From Armigeres subalbatus (taxonomy: Eukaryota; Arthropoda; Insecta; Diptera; Culicidae): a DNA stretch of 64,000 nucleotides. Below the pieces are notes generated by a model. That model had not been told where the DNA came from. It worked only from the letters and a program-made list of their open reading frames with translations, and searched no databases. Location: positions 218,277,783 through 218,341,782 of the forward strand of contig NC_085141.1 of NCBI RefSeq assembly GCF_024139115.2. Direction: 5' to 3'. Shown one piece after another: positions 43,651-53,219 of the stretch (its first letter is position 1; every line of letters starts with the position of its first letter). Position numbers and translations under genes: made by a program.

Positions 43651-46186
43651 TTCACTTCCAAATTTGGGAACCCCAATCGGTCGCGGAGTATGGCGTCTCC
43701 AGCCCCATATTCTTGACGATGCTGAAGTTATGAACGAGCTATCACGGAAGTGGATATACTGGGTTCGCGGTAGAAGAAACTACAGCTCCTGGTTACAGTG
43801 GTGGATTCTCTATACCAAACCAAAACTGATCTCCTTTATGAAATGGAAAACGTCAATCGTGCATCGCAACTTCAGGGATACGATGGAGTTGTATCGTTCC
43901 TTGTTAAAGGATGCCTACGACAGCTATTTGGGAAATCCCAATCGTCTTTCAATTATTAATAATATAAAAGCACAGATGCTTCGTCATCAGCGAAATTTTT
44001 CGACAAATTTTCGGAAAATCAACGAAACCTTCATCTCAGGGGAGTCAACAACACTTTTCCATGTTGCTCAAATAACTGGAAAAAGAGCGAAGAGTACAAT
44101 CAATGTACTGCAGGCAGAGAACGGCAATGAATTACATGATCCCGCTGAAATAAGTGACACAATCAAGGCGTACTTTGAAAACTTGTACAACTCGACGGAA
44201 ACAAGTAATTCGTTTAATTTTGAGCCAGCTAAATCGATTCCTGACAACAACCCGTCGAACGTAAATATCATGCAAGCAATGACACAAGATGAAGTTCTGG
44301 CTGCAATTAAAGGCAGCTGTTCTAGAAAGAAAGAAAGATGGTTTGCCAAAGGAATTTTACTTGAAAACGTGGCGCATTATTTGTTTCGAATTCACCAACG
44401 TTCTGAACGATGTTCTTCAAGGGCAGACCTTGAAACAATTCTTCGACGGTATCATAGTATTAGTTAAGAAAAGAGGGCGAGACAAAACTGTCAACGGATA
44501 TCGTCCAATATCTCTATTAAACTATGATTATAAATTGCTAGCCAGAATTCTCAAATTGCGAATGAATAGCCTACTACCTCTCGTTCTCTCGGATCACCAA
44601 AAGTGTTCAAACGGGAAAAAAACTATTTTTGAAGCTACATGTGGTATTACAGATAGAATTGGACAACTTAAGCATTCTCGCGGACATTCACTTTTGGTAT
44701 CCTTCGATCTGGATCATGCGTTCGACAGAGTAAATCAACAATTTCTGAAACAAACAATGCTGAAAATGAACTTCAACCCAGCGTTCGTGAATCTTCTGAG
44801 TTTGATTTGGAACCAATCCTTTTCAAAAATCTTGGTGAACGGACGTTTGACACAAGAATTCAAGATCAATCGATCTGTGAGGCAAGGTGATCCACTTTCG
44901 ATGCATCTCTTTGTCTTGTACCTGCAGCCTTTAATCGACGCCATCACGCGTCGATTTCCAGATGCTGTAGTCAATGCATATGCCGATGACATCTCTATGT
45001 TTCTTGAGGACGAAAGATCGCTAATACAAGTAGCTGAGATCTTTAATCGGTTTGGCGCAATCTCTGGAGCAATCTTAAACATGCAGAAAACTGTTGCGGT
45101 AATGATAGGAAACATCAATCTTACGACTGAAACAGAATGGTTGAACATCGAGAATTTTGTTAACATTCTTGGAGTACGTTTTGGAGACAACATCAAGCAA
45201 GCTCAAAAAATTAATTGGCAAGCAGTGTTGACTGGATTACGAACTCGATTGTGGCTTCATCATCCAAGAAAACTGAATCTGATTCAGAAAATCATTCTGC
45301 TAAACACCTACATCAATTCCAAGCTTTGGTATATGGCATCCAATATACCATTGACAAAGGGTTTTACTAAAAAAATAAGGACAGAAATCGGTAAATTTAT
45401 TTGGCATGGTCAAACGCTCCAGCGTGTAGCATTCAACAACTTAACGCTTCCAAAATGTAGAGGTGGGCTGAACCTTCATTGCCCCGAAATCAAATCTAAA
45501 GCTCTGCTACTCAATCGTTTGATTAGTCTTGTGGATAGCCTCCCATTTTTAAGAAGCTTTCTGGTTGACCCAAACTCCTATATTCCGCCAACGTATAAGC
45601 ACATAACGCTACTGAGAGAAGAACTGCTCATACTGCCGGAACAACTGAAAATCAATCCATCTTCTCAAGGAATTCTTCAACATCTTCTTTCATTGAAACC
45701 GGATCCTGGAATTGTATCTGCAGCCCAACGAGAATGGAAAGCTGTCTTCAAACAACTTCATGGTAGGACTTTAAATTCATCACAGCGCTCAAATTGGTAC
45801 ATGGTCATGCATAAAAAAATTAAACATCGGGAATTGTTGTACCAAAGAGGCGTCGTAGATGATGACTACTGCCCAATATGCCCAGGAGAACCAGAAACTA
45901 TCACACACAAATTATTCCGTTGTCAACGAGTCAGAGATGTGTGGAGCTACCAACGAAATCAAATGTTGAACTACGAGCCACGTCTACGGAGTTACGAGCC
46001 CGAAGATTTTGTTTACCCCAATTTTCGCAACATTAACCGTAATTCCAAACAGTACATTATCAAAGCTCTAGGAAACTACTTTAGTTACATGGTAGAAACG
46101 CCAGAAGACTCTATAAATGTAGATAACTTCATGTTTTATGTTAATGTAAATTATTAGCCTAGTGACAAATAAAAAATTTTACAAAA
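43651..46186 (+). mobile_element. L1-like LINE, 5'-truncated, inside Juan
   Basis: A 2,536-bp insertion in the same orientation as Juan, with a short A-rich tail and a 9-bp duplication AATTGGCAT (43642-43650; 46187-46195, the first A bases merging with the tail). Deleting it restores the Juan protein reading KCLQLAYFPDKW. It starts at the end of the endonuclease (GRGVWRLQPHILDD) and runs through RT to a C-terminal zinc motif. The clade call (L1/Tx1 group) rests on G-GVWRL and AYADDISMF-type motifs. Confidence 0.88.
43660..46157 (+). pseudogene. L1-like ORF2 fragment: EN end, RT, C-terminal zinc region
   Basis: Frame 1 to about 44340: GRGVWRLQPHILDDAEVMNE, then a linker of helical, charged sequence. 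One frameshift near 44310-44340 moves to a long open frame (to 46157) beginning DGLPKEFYLKTW. RT motifs: NGYRPISLLNYDYKLLARIL, motif A VSFDLDHAFDRVNQQFL, motif B SVRQGDPLSMHLFVLYLQPL, motif C AYADDISMFLED. C-terminal zinc-like motif CPICPGEPETITHKLFRC. About 620 residues are open after the shift, so this copy is young relative to the neighbouring debris. Confidence 0.9.
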
Positions 46187-47614
46187 AATTGGCATACTTC
46201 CCAGATAAATGGAAAAACGCCAAAGTTGTTCCAATTTTAAAGCCGGACAAAAATCCAGCTGAGGCTTCTAGTTATCGTCCAATCAGTTTGCTTTCTTCAA
46301 TAAGCAAACTGTTTGAAAAGATTATTTTAAATAGAATGATGGTTCATATTAATGACAATTCTATTTTTGCTGATGAGCAATTTGGTTTTCGCCATGGGCA
46401 TTCAACCACTCATCAGTTATTAAGAGTTACGAACTTAATTCGGCTCAACAAATCCGAAGGATATTCGACTGGAGTTGCTCTTCTTGATATAGAGAAAGCA
46501 TTTGACAGTGTTTGGCATGAAGGTTTGATTGTAAAATTGATGAATTTTAATTTTCCTCTGTACATTATTAAACTGATCCAAAATTATTTATCAGATCGCT
46601 CACTGCAGGTAAACTATCAGAATTCTAAATCTGATAGATTACCTGTAAGGGCTGGTGTCCCCCAAGGCAGCATACTGGGGCCCATATTGTATAACATTTT
46701 TACTTCTGACTTACCAGATTTACCACCAGGGTGTCAAAAATCTTTGTTTGCAGATGACACAGGTCTCTCAGCCAAAGGGCGAAGCCTTCGTGTCATTTGT
46801 AGTAGATTGCAAAAAAGTTTGGATATTTTCTCCACTTACTTGCAAAATGGAAAATTTCCCCGAATGCTTCCAAAACTCAGCTTATAATTTTCCCACATAA
46901 GCCGAGAGCTTCTTATTTGAAACCTTCTAGCAGACATATTGTCACTATGAATGGGGTTCCAATTAATTGGTCTAGCGAAGCTAAATATTTAGGACTTCTG
47001 CTAGATCAAAAATTAACTTTTAAAAATCACATTGAAGGCCTTCAAGCCAAATGTAACAAATATATTAGGTGTCTATATCCACTTATAAACAGAAAATCAA
47101 AACTTTGTCTTAAGAACAAACTTTTGATTTACAAACAAATTTTTAGACCTGCCATGTTGTATGCTGTGCCAATGTGGACTAGTTGCTGCAACACCAGAAA
47201 ATGATTCTGAAGTTGCCTCCGTGGTATAGTACCAATGAACTTCATAGAATTTCTAATATTGAGACATTGCAACAAATGTCCAACAAAATAATTTCCAATT
47301 TTAGACAAAAATCGTTGCAATCTTCTATTGTAACGATTAACTCCTTGTACCCTTAGTATAAAATAGGTTAAGTTTAGTTTAAGTTGAAAACATTGTAATT
47401 CCTACATGGTTCAATTCAACCAGAGGAAAAATTCTAACTGCCAGAGGCAATTGAAGTGTACTAATAATAACTAAAAGCGTAACATAGCAAATAAGGATGA
47501 TAGTGTTAAAAAAACACGGAACACCTAGTCTAAGAGATAAATGCATGTATTAGATAATTAGCAAACAAAATTAGTTAACAAAAAAAAAAAAAAAAAAAAA
47601 AAATTCTCAGTTGT

Positions 47615-48042
47615 GACAGCTTTACTGTTCAACATTAATCAACAATGCAATTTAAAGGGAAAAAATTCATATTTGGCGCTATGAGGCAAATATTGTTGAA
47701 TAGTTTATATGCAATGTAATGAAACATTTCAAAAGTTATCAATGTATGAATCTTATGTACGAAAACGTTTCAAAAACAATTGCAAGTATTGTTACATTAG
47801 AGAAATATGTTGATGTATTGTATCCTCAGTGTTGATACAATCTGTGCAACCCTCAATAAACAATGTATCCTATTGTATACCGTACATGGTATGGTAATTC
47901 AATTGTTTACACTATTGAACCAATACTACATTTTTATCCGGGATGCCTATTAAAACATGTTGCAATTAAACGAAGAAAACAAACTTGTGAATGTTCGTTC
48001 ATCGAGCTCTCATCGGACGCAACCCAGAAACCATTGAGGCGT
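47615..48042. other. Intergenic, AT-rich
   Basis: No gene. It contains the possible right end of a TIR element surrounding Juan (see 39490-40537). 47863-48050 is open in more than one frame up to the next MITE but has no recognisable product. Confidence 0.4.
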
Positions 48043-48050
48043 ATCCACAA

Positions 48051-48516
48051 CTGGGTGCTGCGGATAGAGCCGCTTTTCTGCGCTCAAGCGAGCATAGGGA
48101 TATTTTGAAATCACTTCCATAAACTAAATTATTTTGCAGTTACTTGGCTGTCAAACATTTCCCGCTCTTCGAATTTCTCTTTCCACGCTGCACGAGGGCG
48201 CACAAATGCGCTAGACTCTACATGACTTCACGATTGTTTACATACATTGATGCTGAATCTCGTGAAATTTCGTAACGAGTCCTTTTTAATTACATTCCCA
48301 CTAATTTTCCACTCGAAATATAATGTGAGAATATTTGTTACAAAGAATACAAAATTCAAACAAAGTTTATTTTTATTTTTTCCCAAAATAATAACAATAC
48401 TTCTCAATATTAGATCAGAAACGAACATAACCACAATCTTCAATGTTTGGCTCCGGCACAATAGAAAATTTTGGCTTCAGTTTGACAACCAAATCGATTC
48501 TATCCGCACCACCCAG
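48051..48516. mobile_element. Inverted-repeat element, copy 2 (8-bp TSD)
   Basis: Same family as 1818-2295, in inverted orientation, 466 bp, strongly similar throughout (high identity by eye, small indels). Inverted ends CTGGGTGCTGCGGATAGA and the complement of CTGGGTGGTGCGGATAGA. It has its own 8-bp TSD ATCCACAA at 48043-48050 and 48517-48524. The frame corresponding to the tail of the ORF at 1527 (IEDCGYVRF) is present on the minus strand here, showing that this segment belongs to the element, not to the host gene. Confidence 0.92.
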
Positions 48517-48524
48517 ATCCACAA

Positions 48525-49078
48525 GAAAGCCGCTACGGTCACTATCGCAGACAATAAAAACAACGTTTCAAAACGGAAACAATGGAAACGCTGAGCTTAC
48601 TTGATCATGTTTCACAAAATGGTTCGACTTTGAATCACAAGTTGGCGCTGCTGTCGGAACAGTCTGTTCGCTAAATGGTGGTATGGAATATTGAAGAGTG
48701 GACTATCTTGTACTTAAATATCTTTGGTTTCGTGTAAGTGTCTCTGATTACAGGTCCGCCACCCTCATTTTTGGCCCATCATACAGCAATGTGTTGTATT
48801 CGAAATGATCAGTTTGGATTTCAAGGTCTATCGTCGGTATCTTCAGAGGCCGATTGCAACTGAAAATCGAAGGCGGAGGTAGAGCTGGGTTGCAGTATCA
48901 AAGTTGTTCCATGTTACGGTGCAATTTATCAAGACACATTAATAATGAACACTTCTATCACTTCTATTGCTTAGTGAAATTCTTATAGGCACAAAAGTGA
49001 ATGAAGGATTGATACAGGTTACTATATCTGTAAAGTTTCAAAAGTTATCAAGACATATCAGACGATAAAGATTCAAGC
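48525..49078. promoter_or_regulatory. Upstream region of OR3
   Basis: Sequence between the MITE and the OR3 start codon, expected to hold the OR3 promoter and leader. No TATA box or initiator could be fixed with confidence. The MITE end lies about 550 bp from the ATG, close enough to influence expression, but this is conjecture. Confidence 0.35.
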
Positions 49079-50573
49079 ATGGACATTATCAAGAACTTGA
49101 ACAAATACTACGTGTTTCAATATGATATTCGCTCTGCCGACCAGTTCTACCGGGAAATGATAGTTCGCGTTTACAAACTTTCCAGATTGATGGGAATAAA
49201 CTTTACGGATAGAGAATTCAGCGTCTTCAATGCAGTCTTTTTGCTTGCAGTAGTTTTTCATGGAATGTATGTTTACGTATTTTCCACGTCAATGTATTAC
49301 TACCAGGACGATGTTAAAAAAGTATTGCTCAATGTGACCACCGTCGGGTTTTCAATTCAGGTACGTTTAGGTTCTTATATTAAGTTCTTCGTTCAACAAG
49401 ATAATACCATGATTTCCTTGTCTCGTTTTCGTACAGATGATGGCAAAGCTTTATTTATTTGTATACAACCGTCTAAAAGTTATCAGTTTATGCGAACTGA
49501 ATAACAAATATTTTGAGGAGCACCATTCACGCAGTAAGGCTGTAAAAGATGCCCTTTTTAAAAATGCTAAGTTGACATACGTTCTGCTACAGTTGGCCGC
49601 AATGTTTCCATCAGTTGTAATGTTCTTGGTGGTGACTTTTTCAATACTGTACACACTGATCACATCGAATAAGTTGCTGCCATTTGGGTTCGAGTGGATG
49701 CATTCCGACACGTGGACCGCCTACAATGTCAACATTCTGTTTCAAATCGTTTTATTGGTCTATGTCGTATTGGCCACTGTAGGCAGTGATGCTATTTTTA
49801 TTTTATTCCTGTTGGTTGGCTCTGGACAAGTGGATGCCATTACAGCAATGTTGCAAGATTTGAATGCCATGATCGAGAATGACATCACTGAAGAGCAAGT
49901 TACAGAACAGCTTAGGGAAATAATCAAACTTCATCAACATCTTACTTTGTATATGGCGAAGATGGAGGACTCATTCAAAGAATATTTTTTGATTACATTG
50001 GCAGCACTATCGTTCTGTATGATAGTTTCATTGTGTGCAGTTCTAGTAGTATGTGTTTTCAGAACTATGCAATATGTAATTCAATTGATAAGTATTCATA
50101 ACTTTATTTTTATTTCAGATTGGATGGGTCATGGGAATTGCGGTAATTTTATTTGCATCAAGTCAATTATTTTACGTTTGTTGCCTCGGTACATTCTGGC
50201 AGATCAAGGTACATAATAATTAGGAAAAATGATTATTCATAGTTTCAATGAAAATGTAATTCACAGTGCGACGAATTGCTTATTGAAGTATGGACACTGA
50301 AGTGGTATAAGCTATCATTGCGCAATGAAAAAGCGTTCCTCATGATGCTGAGTGCATCACAAGTCCCTTTAAATCTCACAGCAATATTCACATCTCTTGA
50401 TATGTCTGCGTATCTCAATGTAGGTATAGTATTGCATCTGGTAAATGACATCATTCATCAAATCATACATCGATTGCGAACGTGAATCACTCATCTAGGT
50501 GAATAAATATTCTTTTCAGATTCATAAAACCTTGTACTCCATTTGTATGATCCTCATTCAGAGTACAAAATAG
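49079..50573 (+). CDS. Odorant receptor (OR3), complete, five exons
   Basis: Insect odorant receptor of about 396 residues, an olfactory ligand-gated channel subunit expected to pair with Orco. Exons: 49079-49360, 49437-50048, 50119-50208, 50267-50419, 50520-50573, all introns phase 0 and GT-AG. Exon 1 begins MDIIKNLNKYYVFQYDIRSA and has TM1 (VFLLAVVFHGMYVYVF). Exon 2 holds TM2-TM5, including KLLPFGFEWMHSDTW and LITLAALSFCMIVSL. The donor at 50049 (GTATGT) was chosen because it gives exactly the same exon end as OR2. Exon 3 (IGWVMGIAVILFASSQ) and exon 4 (CDELLIEVWTLKWYKLSLRN) match OR1 in length. Exon 5 is IHKTLYSICMILIQSTK. AATAAA lies at 50755-50760. No disabling change seen. Confidence 0.94.
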
Positions 50574-51131
50574 AAACACAGCACACCAGTGCTGTGAATC
50601 AACTTGTAATGATTGGAGCAGCACTTCATAGAACGGAAAACAAAGTATAATAATATGCAAGCAAGATAAATTATGTGTTTGAAGATGTTCCGCCTTTCCG
50701 CTTTCACGCACACTTATGAAAAACCTCGCCGTGTTTATTATGCAAGAAGAGATGAATAAAATAAAATGAAAACGTTCAATGCGAAATTATTATACGAAAT
50801 AATCAAACAACCGAAAAGCTTGAGATGTTTTAGATTTGGCATCTCTTAAAATTCACCCGTTTATATAAAAAAAAACTCAAAGGTGCAGCCCAATCGGGTT
50901 GTACGCAAAAGTGACGTAGGACTACGTAGCTATACGAAATGGATGGTATTTGTCATCATAGTTTGTGTCTCTTTATCAACATTGATATTTCACTCTCGTA
51001 TAAGCTCTTTCTTCCTCATCAATTATTGGTGGCCTTTATAAGAGCCGTTAGTTTATGGTTTCGATGGGAATCTGTGAATTCCGGTTATTTTTAGTGGATG
51101 CTGAAGTCCATTTCTCCTGCTTCGGTTGGTT

Positions 51132-51147
51132 GGTCCTGAGAAGAACC
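51132..51147 (-). promoter_or_regulatory. Histone-type mRNA 3' stem-loop, copy 1
   Basis: The minus strand reads GGTTCTTCTCAGGACC, fitting the histone stem-loop pattern GG-YYY-U-YHUH-A-RRR-CC: 6-bp stem with one G-U pair and a 4-nt loop. It is preceded by an A-rich GAAAAGAAAATT, as in true histone mRNAs, and followed by purine-rich AAGCAGGAGAAATGG. No histone coding lies upstream. Confidence 0.55.
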
Positions 51148-51953
51148 AATTTTCTTTTCCTAATTCCCATTCCAATAACTAACTGAATCCAATCGCTTGT
51201 AGACACCTTGCTTTGCAACTGTCCGACCGCCACTTGATGATTTTTCGCTAAGCCTCCAAAGATTGAAATAATTTTTCAGCATTGCCACACTGCTACCCAC
51301 TCCTTCGTGCTGCTGTGTCCGCTCCGCTGCATCGAATGTCGAACCGCTCTCTGTGGAATCCCGATCAAAATGGCTCGCGCGCGCCGAACAGCAGCTTTCT
51401 TGTAATTAATAAATTAAGCCCGTTAGCCCCGCCCCTTTGTGATCTGATATGGATGTAAATATAATGTGCACTCATAACGATTAATGAAGGGGCGGGGCTA
51501 ATGGAATTACTTTATTAGATATAAGAAAGCTGCTTTTCGGCGCGCGCAAGCCATTTCGATCGGGATTGAGAGATGCGTATTGTTGCGAGGAATAACAACC
51601 GAAATTTGACTCAAGACGAAGTTTCTCCATATTACCAAACATTATGTCTTGGCATCTGTCTGTCCGAGCGACGTTCACCGATGAGTGGTTGCTGTAGAAA
51701 GTTTCCACTGAGGTGGCGTCTTCATTGATTTTATGCAAAAGCCACCATTTTATACACAAGAAGGTTGATCCAACTATCCGAAATAAACTTTCTTCAAAGT
51801 GCAAAACTCAATCGTAAATAGCGAATTTGGTAGCGCGTGATGCAGTAAATTTGAATGGATGGGATCACTAACAGCAACCAAGCTACCACGGCAAACCCGA
51901 TGCCACTGAAACATTTCATTTTTGCAATTAACTCTTTCTTTTAATAAAATGTT

Positions 51954-51969
51954 GGTCCTGAGAAGAACC
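51954..51969 (-). promoter_or_regulatory. Histone-type mRNA 3' stem-loop, copy 2
   Basis: Identical minus-strand GGTTCTTCTCAGGACC with the same A-rich left flank. It is followed about 12 nt later by AAAAGAAAGAG, which resembles the purine-rich histone downstream element that base-pairs with U7 snRNA. This strengthens the view that these are derived from real histone 3' ends. Confidence 0.55.
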
Positions 51970-53219
51970 AATTTTCTTTTCCCAATGCTCCTTTTTAACT
52001 AACTGACACCACAATTTGTAATAAATTTTCAACATCGGCACTGGTGGTGCGGGATCAGTGCTATTGTTATGGCCAACCCTTTCTTCATATGATATGCTGG
52101 TTCGTTAAGGTTGAATGATCTGCAGCTACACATTGAGCACCACCACCAATGCGATAGATTTCCGTTGAACATGTTTTTAGCGCCTCCGTGATGTTGTGTC
52201 CAATCCGCTGCGATCGCTTTGATGCGTCCGCTCTGCGTAAAATCTTGTTCAAACTGAGGATTAGATCCAAACTCGCAAGTGATTGATTTTTGATGTCTGT
52301 GCTAGTGATGCATGTACGTGATTGGTTGGTTTACCTATTTCTAAACTTCTTATCAATTTTCGATAATAAATAGTTAAAAATCAGTATTTTCATGTAAATA
52401 CGTTGACTCATCCTTGATCGAATGGTCCAAAAAAATTGAAAATCCATCGAGAAACGGCTGAGATTAAAGTCTATCATATTTTCGTGACGGACCCTGATTT
52501 TCGCAATCGTAAAGTGTACCCCAATATAGAAAAGACAGACGTAGTCCTACGTCAAAAAATAGAGAAAAAAACCACCTGGCGATAGCAGTTGGATGGGGAA
52601 AGCCAACGTTAAGTTGAAGGTATTAAACTTAGATTTAGAATTTTTGAACCTGTTTGAACCTTGAGTTAGGTTTAAACAACTTGATATCTCGGCACGGAAG
52701 CTACTTAATCCCGGGTGGCACGACAAATGCTGGGTAAAGCGTACCATTGGTACTTCGCGTACCTAAAGGAATAAAATAGACCCCATCTCGCGGTCCTTAG
52801 CCTTTTACCCAGCAACTCCTATCCCTACCTCCCCGTGGTGCTGGCCGGGATACGAGCAACCTCAGGGAAGACCAACCCAACCCCGGTGCGGTGGGAACTA
52901 TGGTCGTATGCTGACAGCGAAGGGAGGGGGTAGGTGCAAATCTCTCCGGAGGTGCAAATCTTTCTGAGCGTCTGTTCTCCATGTAAGGATCGGCTCACAA
53001 CAGCGTCTGTTCTCCATGTTAGGGGCGGCTGATCATCGTCCGAGTACCAGCGAGGGACTCCAAGTGAAACTGTGCACCATGATCCACCGGGAATAAGGAG
53101 GAATGGTCCTCCGGAAATTTAGGGGGTTTGATGTAAGCCAGGCCCTGTAAGCCAGCCTTTAAAACAACATACGCAACGAACAATCAACAAGAGAGTACGG
53201 ACCGGAACCATCGGCGAAG

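Larger units (their letters stand above)
42205..47356 (+). pseudogene. Juan ORF2 (endonuclease-reverse transcriptase), broken
   Basis: ATG at 42205 (MDPNNCVKVLNWNARSLKG). APE endonuclease residues are visible: ITETYL, GDFNAKHRSWNN, TIDLVLT and SDHLPV (42240-42870). A frameshift at about 43285 ends the first frame. The RT entry region to 43650 contains more shifts. After the L1-like insertion it resumes at LAYFPDKWKNAKVVPILKPD (46190), YRPISLLSSISKLFEKIIL, motif A LLDIEKAFDSVWHEGL, motif B RAGVPQGSILGPILYNIF and motif C FADDTGLS (46745-46770). A shift near 46870, a piece 46917-47204, another shift, then the tail to TAG 47354-47356. Confidence 0.9.
40549..47603 (+). mobile_element. Juan-like Jockey-clade LINE, full length, interrupted
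   Basis: Starts CAGACCGCATCG at 40549 and ends with a 24-A tail at 47580-47603. An 11-bp TSD TTCTCAGTTGT flanks it (40538-40548, 47604-47614). It contains a 5' UTR with internal-promoter type start, ORF1 (40817-42218), overlapping ORF2 (42205-47356) and a short 3' UTR. Without the internal L1-like insertion (43651-46186 plus TSD) the element is about 4.5 kb, a normal Juan length. Protein sequence (VLNWNARSLKG, triple zinc knuckles) is typical of Aedes and Culex Juan. Frameshifts in both ORFs make it non-autonomous now. Confidence 0.92.
50574..52769 (-). other. Unusual block with histone-type 3' ends but no histone genes
   Basis: After the OR3 3' UTR (to about 50770) come two minus-strand matches to the histone mRNA 3' stem-loop (51132-51147 and 51954-51969). 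A TATAAAA on the minus strand (51748-51754) has leader-like sequence after it. A long imperfect hairpin (about 51355-51570) has arms containing GCGCGCGC and GGGGCGGGG. TGACGTAGGACTACGT near 50912 and its reverse complement near 52539 may mark the ends of one element. No frame encodes a histone; frames such as 51048-51233 and 51481-51804 (-) are unrecognised. Confidence 0.45.

Noticed and set aside
48247..48594. 115-codon plus-strand ORF
   Set aside because: Mostly the antisense of the inverted-repeat element 48051-48516; only the last codons are flanking sequence, which is open in several frames.
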